Assembly: GCA_014649155.1 (NCBI GenBank) | Contig: BMSM01000010.1 | Coordinates: 1-64,000 of the forward strand | Reading direction: 5' to 3' | From: Streptomyces griseoviridis | GTDB lineage: Bacteria; Actinomycetota; Actinomycetes; Streptomycetales; Streptomycetaceae | Length of the DNA: 64,000 nt | In this document: positions 15,896 to 24,425 of the stretch, in pieces | Position numbering within the stretch: the stretch's first letter is position 1 | How the letters are laid out: each line of letters opens with the position of its first letter | Program-made: the position numbers and the translations under genes | Notes under the pieces: generated by a model | The model's input: the letters and a program-made list of their open reading frames with translations, nothing else | The model's database searches: none | Told to the model about the DNA's origin: nothing

Positions 15896-16744
15896 GTGAC
15901 CATGTTCGCTCTCGTGACGTCATGATGGGCGGCCTGGCCCTGGCAACGTCGTCGGCGTACCGATCGGCTCGTTCGCCGGCCGACCGGCCGGCTGGCGCGG
16001 CCCTTTCTAGGCCCTCGCCGTCCTCTCTGCCCTGGCCGCTGTCTTCGCCGGCCGGTCCGTTCCCCGGACGGAGCAGCACGCCGACGTGTCGGTGAGGGCC
16101 GAGGTCCGTGCGTGGCACCGGGGCCGGCTGTGGCCGGCTCCGGCTGCCGCCGTGCTGATCATGGGCGGCGTCCTGGCGACGTACACCTACGTGACCCCGC
16201 TGCTGACCGACCGCGCCGGCATCCCGGAAGGCACCGTCCCGCTGGTCCTGATCGCCTTCGGCATCGGTGCGCTCGGCGGCACCCCATCGGCGGCCGGCTC
16301 GGGGACCGCCGCCCCATGGCCACGGCCGTTCCCGCCGCCGCGGCCACCGCCCTGGTGCTGCTGTTGCTGATTCCATTGTCGACCGGACCCGTCGCGGCCG
16401 TGCTCCTGGTCCTCCTCATGGCCCTGACCGGGTTCACCGTCACCCCGGTCGTCACCTCCCTGGCCGTCCGCGCCGACGGCGACGCCCCCACCCTCACCTC
16501 GGGCCTGACCACCTCCGCCTACGACACCGGCACCGCCGCCGGATCAGCCCTCGCCGGCGTGGCCGTGGACTCCTCACTCGGCCTGACCGGACCCGCCCTC
16601 GTCGGCGCCGCCCTCGCCGCACTCACCCCGATCCCGCTCATCGCGCTCGCCCGCGGCGCCACCCGCCACCGCACGCGGATCACCGCCCAGCGCGCCACCC
16701 CGGCCCTTGCGCGCAACGACGCCTCCGCACCGGCACACCACTGA
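15896..16744 (+). pseudogene. MFS (DHA1-type) transporter, decayed
   Basis: A drug-resistance-type MFS gene with at least four lesions. The N-terminal ~130 residues are gone: GTGACCATG opens a ten-codon stub. A one-base loss near 15944 breaks the MMGGLALA(N)VVGVPIG helix. TAG at 16008-16010 replaces what should be a Trp codon in GWRGPF-stop-ALAVLSALAAVF. A lost C near 16286 shifts the GGTPIGGRLGD loop. Beyond that the C-terminal half reads cleanly to 16744 (GLTTSAYDTGTAAGSALAGV). Non-functional as it stands. Confidence 0.85.
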
Positions 16745-16793
16745 CCTCCGCCCCGGCGCGGGCCACGGCTCGGCCACCGAAGGAGAGACCCAC

Positions 16794-17561
16794 ATGAACG
16801 TGACCTACGACTTTCACGGCAAGACCGCCTTCATCACCGGTGCCGCCTCCGGCATCGGCCGGACCACCGCCCTCGCCTTCGCCCGCGCCGGCGCCCAGGT
16901 CGCCCTCGTCGACCGCTTCGCCGACGGCCTGCACGAGACCGCCCGCCTCATCGGGACCGACGGCGGGAAAGCCCTCACCCTGACCTGCGACGTCACCAGC
17001 GAAGAAGACGTCCAGGCCGCCGTCGACCGGACCGTCGAGCAGTTCGGGCGCCTGGACGCCGCCTTCAACAACGCCGGTATCGAGCAGCCTGTCCAGTCCG
17101 CCGCCGACACCGCCAAGGACACCTGGGACCGCATCATCGGCGTCAGTCTCACCGGCGTGTTCCTGTGCACCAGGGCGCAGGTGAGGCAGATGCTCCGGCA
17201 GGACGGCGGCGGAGCCGTCGTCAACGTCTCCTCCGGCGCCGGCGTCAAGGGCTTCAAGGGCCAGGCCGCCTACGCCGCCGCCAAGCACGGAGTCATCGGC
17301 TTCACCCGCTCCGCGGCCCTCGACCATGCCGCCGAAGGCATCCGCATCAACGCCGTCTGCCCCGGCATCATCGACACCGAGATGATCCAGCGCTTCGGCG
17401 ACACCCGCCCCGGTGGGCGCGAAGGGCTCATCGCGGACGAGCCCGTCGGACGCCTCGGCAAGCCCGAGGAGATCGCCTCCGCCGTGCTGTGGCTGTGCTC
17501 CGGCGACGCCGCCTTCACCACGGGCACCGTCCTCGTCGTCGACGGCGGCCAGACCGTCTGA
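16794..17561 (+). CDS. short-chain dehydrogenase/reductase (SDR)
   Basis: 255 residues from the ATG at 16794 with AAGGAGAGA upstream. Classical SDR: cofactor motif TGAASGIG at about residues 15-22, NNAG at about 92, Ser in NVSSGAGV and catalytic YAAAK at about 160. An acidic residue at the end of beta-2 (LVDRFAD) favours NAD. The substrate is unknown. It is a close homologue and equal-length neighbour of the next SDR, 35 bp downstream, suggesting a tandem duplication or a two-step oxidation. Confidence 0.88.
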   Translation: MNVTYDFHGKTAFITGAASGIGRTTALAFARAGAQVALVDRFADGLHETARLIGTDGGKALTLTCDVTSEEDVQAAVDRTVEQFGRLDAAFNNAGIEQPVQSAADTAKDTWDRIIGVSLTGVFLCTRAQVRQMLRQDGGGAVVNVSSGAGVKGFKGQAAYAAAKHGVIGFTRSAALDHAAEGIRINAVCPGIIDTEMIQRFGDTRPGGREGLIADEPVGRLGKPEEIASAVLWLCSGDAAFTTGTVLVVDGGQTV

Positions 17562-17596
17562 CCTGCCCAAGCCTCGTGAAAGGGGCCTACCTGCTC

Positions 17597-18364
17597 ATGA
17601 ACCCCACTTACGATTTCACCGGACAGGTCGCCTTCATCACCGGGGCTTCCTCCGGCATGGGCCTGGCCACCGCCCGCGCGTTCGCCGCTTCGGGTGCCGC
17701 CGTCGCTCTCGCCGACATCGACGAGGACGCCGTCAACGCCGCCGCCGAGCAGCTCGCCGACGACGGCCACCGAGTCCTCGCGCTGGTCTGCGACGTCACC
17801 GACGAGGACCAGGTCGCCGCCGCCGTCGACCGCACGGTCGAAGCCTTCGGACGGCTCGACATGGCCTACAACAACGCCGGGATCATGCCTCCGTCCACCG
17901 ACGCCGCCGATGAGAGCGCCGAGCAGTTCGACCGCGTCCAGTCCGTCAACCTGCGCGGTGTCTGGGCGAGCATGAAGCACGAACTGCGCCACATGCGCAC
18001 CCGGGGCAGCGGCGCGATCGTCAACTGCTCCTCCCTCGGCGGCCTCGTCGGTAACCCGGGCCGCGCCGCCTACCACGCCACCAAGCACGGCGTGATCGGC
18101 CTGACCAAGAGCGCCGCCCTCGAGTACGGCTCCCGTGGTGTGCGGATCAACGCCGTCTGTCCCGGCACGATCAGCACCCCCATGGTCGACGCGATGGTCG
18201 AGGGCGGCGAACTCGACCGCGGCCGGGCCGAAGGAGGCCAGGCCATCAACCGGCTCGGCACCGCTGACGAGATCGCGCAGGCCGTCCTGTGGCTGTGCAG
18301 CCCCGGCGCCGGCTACGTCACCGGGATCGCCCTGCCCGTGGACGGCGGCTACACCGCCCAGTGA
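17597..18364 (+). CDS. short-chain dehydrogenase/reductase (SDR)
   Basis: 255 residues from the ATG at 17597. Motifs: TGASSGMG, YNNAG, NCSSLGG and catalytic YHATK, with LADIDED at the cofactor-specificity position (NAD-type). Similarity to the preceding SDR is obvious across the length (MNxTYDF-G start, CDVT-ED, RINAVCPG). The genes probably share a transcript with the alcohol dehydrogenase and possibly with the molybdenum oxidase genes, which start 161 bp later. Confidence 0.88.
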   Translation: MNPTYDFTGQVAFITGASSGMGLATARAFAASGAAVALADIDEDAVNAAAEQLADDGHRVLALVCDVTDEDQVAAAVDRTVEAFGRLDMAYNNAGIMPPSTDAADESAEQFDRVQSVNLRGVWASMKHELRHMRTRGSGAIVNCSSLGGLVGNPGRAAYHATKHGVIGLTKSAALEYGSRGVRINAVCPGTISTPMVDAMVEGGELDRGRAEGGQAINRLGTADEIAQAVLWLCSPGAGYVTGIALPVDGGYTAQ

Positions 18365-18525
18365 CCACCCCGGGGCCGGGCACGTCACGACGCCCGGACC
18401 CCGCCCTCGCACCAACCGAACCCGCGTGGGCCTCCTGGCCGCCAGGAGGCCACCGGGCCATGCCCTCCCGCACGGGCCCCACCGCTGTGCTGTTGACCCT
18501 TACCTCGATACGAAGGTCTTCTCAC

Positions 18526-19173
18526 ATGCCTACCGAACCCGTCCCACAGGACTCCTCGTCCGCCACCGCCGACCCGAGCCCTCCCACGGACCCGACCCGA
18601 CGCACCGTCCTCGCGACCGGTGCCGCCGTCGGCACCGCTGCGGTCGCGGGCGGCGTACTCGGCGCGGGCCTGCTGCCGGAACCCGCAGCAGCGGCCGTCG
18701 CTGCAGTTCCCACCAGTCGCCTCACTCTCACCGTCAACGGAACCCGGCACGCCGTGACGGTCGACAACCGCACCTCCCTGCTGGACCTGCTGCGCGAGCA
18801 TCTGGGCCTGACCGGCTCGAAGAAGGGCTGTGACGCCGGCGCCTGCGGCGCCTGCACCGTCCTGGTCGACGGGCGTCGCCAGAACGCCTGCCTGACCCTC
18901 GCGGTGCGCCTCGAGGACGCCAAGGTCACCACCATCGAGGGCCTCGCCGACGGTGTCCGACTCCACACGCTGCAACAGGCGTTCATCGACCAGGACGCCT
19001 TCCAGTGCGGCTACTGCACCCCGGGTCAGATCCTCTCCGGCGTCGCCTGCATCGAGGAGGGCCACACCGGCTCGCCGGAGGAGATCCGCGAGTGGATGAG
19101 CGGCAACATCTGCCGCTGCGGCTGCTACCCCAAGATCGTGCGCGCGGTCCAGCAGGCCGCCGGGAAGAAGTGA
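18526..19173 (+). CDS. aldehyde oxidase/xanthine dehydrogenase-type [2Fe-2S] subunit (PaoA-like)
   Basis: 215 residues. A twin-arginine signal (TRRTVLATGAAVG, residues ~25-40) precedes a plant-type ferredoxin domain with CDAGACGACTVLVDG, then the second [2Fe-2S] domain with CGYCTPGQ and ICRCGCY. This is the small subunit of the molybdenum hydroxylase family, arranged as periplasmic aldehyde oxidase PaoABC. It passes electrons from the molybdenum centre to FAD. It appears intact, but its catalytic partner is not. Confidence 0.9.
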   Translation: MPTEPVPQDSSSATADPSPPTDPTRRTVLATGAAVGTAAVAGGVLGAGLLPEPAAAAVAAVPTSRLTLTVNGTRHAVTVDNRTSLLDLLREHLGLTGSKKGCDAGACGACTVLVDGRRQNACLTLAVRLEDAKVTTIEGLADGVRLHTLQQAFIDQDAFQCGYCTPGQILSGVACIEEGHTGSPEEIREWMSGNICRCGCYPKIVRAVQQAAGKK

Positions 19174-19185
19174 GGACCGGCACCC

Positions 19186-20166
19186 GTGCATCCTTTCGCC
19201 TACACCCGCGCCTTCGACACCCGTGACGCCCTCGACGCCGCACGCCGCGGCGGCCGTTACCTCGCCGGAGGGACCACGTTGGTCGACCTGATGCGTGAGG
19301 GCGTCGAACGTCCCGACACCCTGGTCGACATCAGCAACCTTCCACTGGACGACATCCGGGCCACTGAGCGCGGGGGCCTGCGCATCGGCGCCCTGGTGAC
19401 CATGGCACAGGCCGCCGCTCACCCGAAGGTGCGCACCCTGTACCCGGTGATCTCCCAGGCACTGGAACTCAGTGCGTCGGCCCAGCTGCGGAACATGGCC
19501 ACCATCGGCGGCAACATCATGCAGCGCACGCGCTGCACCTACTTCCGTGACGTCACCGCCGCCTGCAACAAGCGTGACCTCGGCTCCGGTTGCGCCGCCC
19601 GCGACGGCTTCAACCGCAGCCACGCCCTCCTCGGCACCTCGCGGACGTGCGTGGCCACGCACCCCTCCGACGTCGCCGTCGCCTTCGCCGCCCTGGACGC
19701 GAGCGTGCACCTGCTCGGCCCGGACGACGAACGCGTCCTCGGCTTCGCCGACTTCCTGCTGCCCCCTGGCACAACACCGCAGCGTGAACAGGCACTGCTA
19801 CCAGGAGAATTGATCACGGCGGTGGAGATCCCGGCACTGCCGCGCCCGCTCGAGTCAGGCTATCTGAAGGTCCGCGACCGGCAGTCGTACGAGTTCGCCC
19901 TGACCTCCGCCGCCGTCGCCCTGCACGTACGCGGCGGCATCATCCGCGAGGCGAAGGTCGCCGCCGGCGGAGTCGGCACCGTCCCGTGGAGACTCCCCGC
20001 CGTCGAGGACCACCTCATCGGCGAGCGCCCCTCCGGCGCCCTGTGGGAGGCCGCGGCGAACAAGGCGGCGGACGGCGCCCGCCCGCTGGCCCACAACACG
20101 TTCAAGGTGGAGCTGCTGAAGCGGACCGTCGAACGCCAGCTGCGCACCGTAGGAGGCCACGCATGA
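19186..20166 (+). CDS. xanthine dehydrogenase-type FAD-binding subunit (PaoB-like)
   Basis: 326 residues from a GTG at 19186, 12 bp after the [2Fe-2S] subunit. FAD-binding motifs YLAGGTTLVDLM and ATIGGNI are present. The cysteine set RCTYFRDVTAACNKRDLGSGC matches the extra [4Fe-4S] site of PaoB-type subunits. It overlaps the next gene by 4 bp (ATGA), so the subunits are translationally coupled. It is cytoplasmic or co-exported with the Tat-bearing partner. Confidence 0.9.
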   Translation: MHPFAYTRAFDTRDALDAARRGGRYLAGGTTLVDLMREGVERPDTLVDISNLPLDDIRATERGGLRIGALVTMAQAAAHPKVRTLYPVISQALELSASAQLRNMATIGGNIMQRTRCTYFRDVTAACNKRDLGSGCAARDGFNRSHALLGTSRTCVATHPSDVAVAFAALDASVHLLGPDDERVLGFADFLLPPGTTPQREQALLPGELITAVEIPALPRPLESGYLKVRDRQSYEFALTSAAVALHVRGGIIREAKVAAGGVGTVPWRLPAVEDHLIGERPSGALWEAAANKAADGARPLAHNTFKVELLKRTVERQLRTVGGHA

Positions 20167-21056
20167 GCCCGCAGCCCCAGGCCGCAGTCGGCGCCCCGCT
20201 CTCCCGCGTGGACGGACGCCTCAAGGTCACCGGCCAAGCCCGCTACGCCGCCGAACACGACGTCGAAGGCACCGTGCACGCGGTCATCGTCGACGCGAGC
20301 ATCGGCCGCGGCCGCATCACCGCCATCGACCCTCACAAGGCCGAAGCGCAGCCCGGCGTCCTGCGGGTGATCCACCACGGCAACGCGCCCCGGCTCCCGT
20401 ACAAGGAGAACAAGGCGTCCAACAACCCGCCGGGCGCCCGCCTGCGGGTCTTCCAGGACGACAAGGTGCGCTTCCACGGCCAGCCCGTCGCCGTCGTCGT
20501 CGCCACCTCCCTGGAGGCGGCCCAGCACGCCGCGAGCCTGGTCGACGTCGAGTACGACGCCGAACAGCCCACGACCGAACTGGGCCAGGGCAAGCCCGAC
20601 AAGCCGACGACGTACGCGCGCGGCGATGTCGACGCCGGCCTGCGCACGGCCGACGTACGCCTCGACCTCACCTACCGGCTGGCGCGGGTGCGGCGGGTCC
20701 TCGGCGTGTACGACGCGGGCCGCATCATCAGCCCCAAGCTCGCCGAGAGCCAGGCGTTCGGCGGCATGGTCGGAGGCATCGGCCAGGCGTTGCTCGAGCA
20801 CACCGTCACCGACCACCGCGACGGCCGGATCGTCAACGCCGACCTTGCCGACTATCTGGTCCCGGTCAACGCCGATGTCCCTGATCTCAGGGCGATCTAC
20901 CTGGACGGCGAGGACCGCGAGGCCGACCCGCTCGGCGTCAAGGGCCTCGGCGAGGTCGTCATGGTCGGCGTGGCCCCCGCGATCGCCAACGCAGTCTTCA
21001 ACGCCACCGGCCGCCGCATCCGCCGGCTCCCCATCACCGCCGAGTCCCTGCTCTGA
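20163..21056 (+). CDS. molybdopterin-binding oxidase subunit (PaoC-like), internally deleted
   Basis: 297 residues instead of the ~730 usual for PaoC. The N-terminal a/b-hammerhead domain reads normally to VRLDLTY, then at about 20678 jumps directly to the C-terminal segment ARVRRVLGVYDAGRIISPKL and runs to a normal end. Roughly 430 residues, including most molybdopterin-contacting segments, are missing while the frame is kept. The GVKGLGE motif with the catalytic Glu survives. As encoded, the subunit should not bind the cofactor, so the complex is probably inactive. Confidence 0.85.
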   Translation: MSPQPQAAVGAPLSRVDGRLKVTGQARYAAEHDVEGTVHAVIVDASIGRGRITAIDPHKAEAQPGVLRVIHHGNAPRLPYKENKASNNPPGARLRVFQDDKVRFHGQPVAVVVATSLEAAQHAASLVDVEYDAEQPTTELGQGKPDKPTTYARGDVDAGLRTADVRLDLTYRLARVRRVLGVYDAGRIISPKLAESQAFGGMVGGIGQALLEHTVTDHRDGRIVNADLADYLVPVNADVPDLRAIYLDGEDREADPLGVKGLGEVVMVGVAPAIANAVFNATGRRIRRLPITAESLL

Positions 21057-21215
21057 CCCGCGCGCCGCCCGCGCGGACGTGCACGACCGCGTGGCCGTCA
21101 GACCCCTCCGGCAGACCCCTCCGGTCCGCTGGACATGGCCGCTGACGTACCCACCCCCGTCGGGTACGGCCGGCGGCCCGTCCCGTCCACCGCTCCCTCG
21201 TGACGGAGAAGCCAC

Positions 21216-21912
21216 ATGTTGAACATCGCGGACACGCTGCACACCTGGTGCCGCGAACAACGCCCGTTCGCCCTCGCCACCGTCACCGCCGTCACCGGCA
21301 GCGCACCACTCCCGGTCGGCACCTCCCTCGCCGTCGACCAAGCAGGACACGTCGTCGGCAGCATCTCTGGCGGCTGCGTCGAAGCAGCCGTCCACGACCT
21401 GTGCCGCCAGGTCCTCGACGATCAGAGCGGTGTCCGACGGGAACGGTTCGGATACTCCGACGACGACGCCTTCGCCATCGGCCTGACCTGCCGGCGGCGA
21501 ACTCGAAGTCCTCGTCCGGAGCGTCACCCCCGCTGACCGGACCCACCTCCGAACCGCCTTCACAGCGGCTGCCCAGGGTCGGCCGGCCGCTGTGGTACAG
21601 GCGGTCGAAGGCCCGGAACCGTCGCTCGGCTCCTTGATGGTGCTGAACGCGGACACCGACGACGTGGTCGGGAATGTGGCCGGTCCCGCTGTAGACGCGA
21701 AGCCGGCCGATCGGGCCCGCACCCAACTGCGTACGGGCCGCACTGCCCGCATCCTGCTGGGCGGCAGCATCGATGCCTGCCCCGAGGAACTGTCCGTGCT
21801 GGTCCACGTCGCGGCACCCCCACCCCGCATGCTGATCTTCGGAGCCGTCGACTTCGCCGCCGCCCTCAGCCGGGCCGGGGCCTTCCCCGGCTACGAGGTC
21901 ACCGTCTGCGAC
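21216..21912 (+). pseudogene. XdhC family molybdenum-enzyme maturation factor, frameshifted and truncated
   Basis: The ATG at 21216 (RBS GGAGAA) opens a good XdhC N-terminus (LATVTAVTGSAPLPVGTSLAV, SGGCVEAAV). An extra C near 21491 shifts GLTCGGELEVLV out of frame. In the corrected frame XdhC continues through RTGRTARILLGGS and MLIFGAVDFAAALSRAG to VTVCDA at about 21912, where the homology stops abruptly at a join with unrelated sequence. XdhC inserts sulfurated cofactor into xanthine/aldehyde oxidases. Its loss matches the deletion in its client. Confidence 0.8.
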
Positions 21913-21954
21913 GCCGTCGGACCAGAACGGCGCCGCCCTGGTCACCGCGCTTAC

Positions 21955-22245
21955 CGTGCTCAGGTCCGTGTGGTTCCTGCGAACGCCTGCAAGTCGCCGG
22001 CGTACAGGCTGGTGTGGAAGACGGCGGCGCCCTCGACGGCGAGCGGGGACAGGGCGGCCGGTGCGATCCGCCCGGTGACGGCCAGCCAGGCCAGCGCCCC
22101 CCCCGCACGGCATGGCGAGGAACACCCCGCCGGTGAACGAGGACAGCGGCGCGATGCGCAGGGTGCGGGGAGCGGCGGCGACGGCCCGCCGGTCCACCCG
22201 CCCGGACAGCGCCCGGTACCGCACCAGCAGGTAACCGGTCACCGT
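21955..22245 (-). pseudogene. unidentified gene fragment at a recombination junction
   Basis: On the minus strand a coding-like stretch reads LLVRYRALSGRVDRRAV...LSSFTGGVFLAM. After a run of eight G/C bases (a likely slippage site near 22105) it continues in another frame as ALAWLAVTGRIAPAALSPLA and YAGDLQAF. Its hydrophobicity suggests the end of a membrane protein. I cannot name the family. It lies between the broken xdhC and the broken GH3 gene. Confidence 0.35.
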
Positions 22246-22453
22246 AGAGGGCGCCCATGCCGTCGTGGCCGGCGACCTCGGCCCGGAACACCTCGGTGAG
22301 CCGGTACCCGGCCCCGGTCCGCTCGTAGGCGTCCCAGCCCTACAGGCGCTGGTTGACCTGGCCCGCCTTCTCCCGGAGGGTCATCCGGCCCAGCAGGTCC
22401 CGCACCCGGGCCCCGGCCGGGGCGTCCGGGTCCCGGTAGCGGGGGCGGGTCAC
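22246..22453 (-). pseudogene. GH3 beta-glucosidase, N-terminal fragment
   Basis: The GTG at 22453 overlaps the stop of the upstream hydrolase (GTGA), so this was the last gene of the sugar operon. It reads as a GH3 N-terminus (RYRDPDAPAGARVRDLLGRM, REKAGQVNQRL), meets a TAG where Tyr is expected, and continues GWDAYERTGAGYRLTEVFRA to GMGALYG, where homology ends. The catalytic domain is absent. Loss of this glycosidase probably leaves the operon unable to split the final disaccharide by itself. Confidence 0.8.
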
Positions 22454-24384
22454 GCCAGCTCCAGGACGGCGACACCGTACGGGGCCAGCCGCACCTCGGC
22501 CACGGGGGCGCCGGTGGCCAGGTCGCGCAGGACGCCGGCCACCTCCGGACGGACGGTCAGCTCCTCGGAGGACTGGCTCACCAGCCACACGAAACGCCGG
22601 CCGTCCTCGTGCTCCAGCAGGTCGGCGCCCACGTACGGACTGCCGACGGTGACCGGACGGGCGGCCCCCGCGAGGTCGGCGAGCGCCGCGTACAGGCGGT
22701 GCGTCTGCTCGGGGTTGACGCGGGCGGTGCGGGCGGCCATGTGCTCCAGCGGGTAGGTCGCGAGGACGGTGCGTCCGCGGCCCGTCTCGTTCACGAGCAG
22801 GGCGGGCCGGCCGTGACCGTCGACGGCGACCACCCGCGCCCCGCGCGGGACGACGGGCAGGAAGGCCCGGCTGTCCTCGTTGCCCGCCACCGGGAAGGTG
22901 AGCGTCTCACCCGCCGCCAGCGGGCCGAAGTCCTCGGTGAACGTCATCTCCAGCACGTCGTCCCGGATCGGCTCCGCCACGCCGTACGACAACCGCAGCT
23001 CGACGCCGAAGAGGCCGTCGAGGTCGTCGAACCACGGGCCGCGGGTGCCGGGGTGCTCGCCGGAGCAGAACGACAGGTAGACCGTCGCGCCGCCCGCCGC
23101 CCGCCGGGCCAGTTCGCGGCGGGTGCGGGCGGTGAGCTGCCGGGTCGAGGGGAGCAGGTAGAGCCTGGCCTCGCCGGGGAGGCCGTCCGCCTCGCGCAGC
23201 AGCCCGGCCGGCAGGTCGGCGGCGCGGGCGGCGACGTACGCCTGGTGCAGCGAGGTGAAGATCAGCGGCCGGTCGGCGGGCCTGCTGTACGGGTAACCAC
23301 GCTCCAGGAACGCCGGGACGACCAGGGCGGCGTCGGTGCCGGCCCGCCGGCAGCGGGCGAAGTCGACGGCCTTCAGCACGTCGGCGAAGGCGGCGAGTTC
23401 GCGCAGCGGGGCCTTCGGGGCGCCCGTGCGGTCGGTGATGCCGAAGTGCATCTCGAAGGGGTGATGGTCGTAGGGCGAGCGGTCCCACAGGTCGTCGTAG
23501 TCGGTGTTGTTCCAGGCGATCCACCCGGTGGCGCCGCCGAGCAGGGAGGTGTGCAGGGTCTGCCGGTAGTAGACCGCCGCGTTCTCGGCGGAGACGGTGT
23601 CGGTGGACAGGCCGAACTCCTCCAGGACGACGGGCTGTCCGGTCACCGCGGCCAGTTCGCATTCGAAGGCGGCCCGGTGGTGCTGGCGGGGGACGTCGGT
23701 GTCCGAGCGGTAGACGTGCGGGCCGACGAAGTCCACGTACTCCGCGGTGTCGCGCAGCGAGAAGCCGTTGTCGCGGCCGGTCACCTCGATGCCCCAGGCG
23801 CCGTCCCCGAGGGAGACGGGCTGGGTCGCCCCCGCGGCCCGGACGGCGTTGCACATCGCCTGCGCCCAGGCGGTGACGACGTCGGAGGAGGGCGGATTCT
23901 CCTGGTACACCCGGCCGTAGCCCGGCATCTCGTTGGTGATGAGCCAGCCGGTGACGGCCGGGTGGTCCTTGAAGCGGCGGGTCATCCGCGACGCGAACCA
24001 CGCCTGCCGGCCGACCATCCACACGTCCTCGTACAGGTCCCGCCCGCCGCGCCACACCGGGTCCCAGTTCTCCCCGGACATGTGGCCGACGATGAAGGTG
24101 GGAACGGTGCCCATACCGGTCTCGGTGTGGGCGTCGAGGAAGTCCTCGAAGCGGTCGCAGAGCGTCTCGTCGACGCGGTGCGGCTCGGGGTGGAAGTCGG
24201 GCCAGTAGAAGAAGGACCGGGTCATGGTCAGGCCGTGCTCGCGCAGCACCGCCAGTTCCTCGCGGACCGTCTTCGGGTCGTAGTCGCGCCACATCAGGGG
24301 CCCGCCGGTGCGGGACCAGAAGTTGGCGCCGAGCCAGGGCAGTACGGCGGGGTCGTGGGTCAGGTGGGCGCTGTGGCGTCGCAT
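22450..24384 (-). CDS. GH-A clan glycoside hydrolase (GH5/beta-mannosidase-like)
   Basis: 644 residues from the ATG at 24384. A TIM-barrel of clan A is indicated by LGANFWSRTGGPLMW at the start, the acid/base Glu in GWLITNEMPG and the nucleophile Glu in VVLEEFG. The C-terminal ~250 residues add further domains, including a glutamine-amidotransferase-like stretch as in beta-galactosidase/mannosidase families. There is no signal peptide, so it acts on imported oligosaccharides. GAGAAGGA lies very close to the ATG; an in-frame ATG at 24408 is the alternative. It follows the LacI gene by 41 bp in the sugar operon. Confidence 0.82.
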   Translation of the reverse strand: MRRHSAHLTHDPAVLPWLGANFWSRTGGPLMWRDYDPKTVREELAVLREHGLTMTRSFFYWPDFHPEPHRVDETLCDRFEDFLDAHTETGMGTVPTFIVGHMSGENWDPVWRGGRDLYEDVWMVGRQAWFASRMTRRFKDHPAVTGWLITNEMPGYGRVYQENPPSSDVVTAWAQAMCNAVRAAGATQPVSLGDGAWGIEVTGRDNGFSLRDTAEYVDFVGPHVYRSDTDVPRQHHRAAFECELAAVTGQPVVLEEFGLSTDTVSAENAAVYYRQTLHTSLLGGATGWIAWNNTDYDDLWDRSPYDHHPFEMHFGITDRTGAPKAPLRELAAFADVLKAVDFARCRRAGTDAALVVPAFLERGYPYSRPADRPLIFTSLHQAYVAARAADLPAGLLREADGLPGEARLYLLPSTRQLTARTRRELARRAAGGATVYLSFCSGEHPGTRGPWFDDLDGLFGVELRLSYGVAEPIRDDVLEMTFTEDFGPLAAGETLTFPVAGNEDSRAFLPVVPRGARVVAVDGHGRPALLVNETGRGRTVLATYPLEHMAARTARVNPEQTHRLYAALADLAGAARPVTVGSPYVGADLLEHEDGRRFVWLVSQSSEELTVRPEVAGVLRDLATGAPVAEVRLAPYGVAVLELA

Positions 24385-24425
24385 GGTCCTTCTCGGATCG
24401 GTCGGCATCGTACGGGTCGGGCTGG

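Noticed and set aside
21592..22299. 235-codon plus-strand ORF as a separate gene
   Set aside because: Its first half is the C-terminal part of the frameshifted xdhC and its second half is antisense to other gene fragments.
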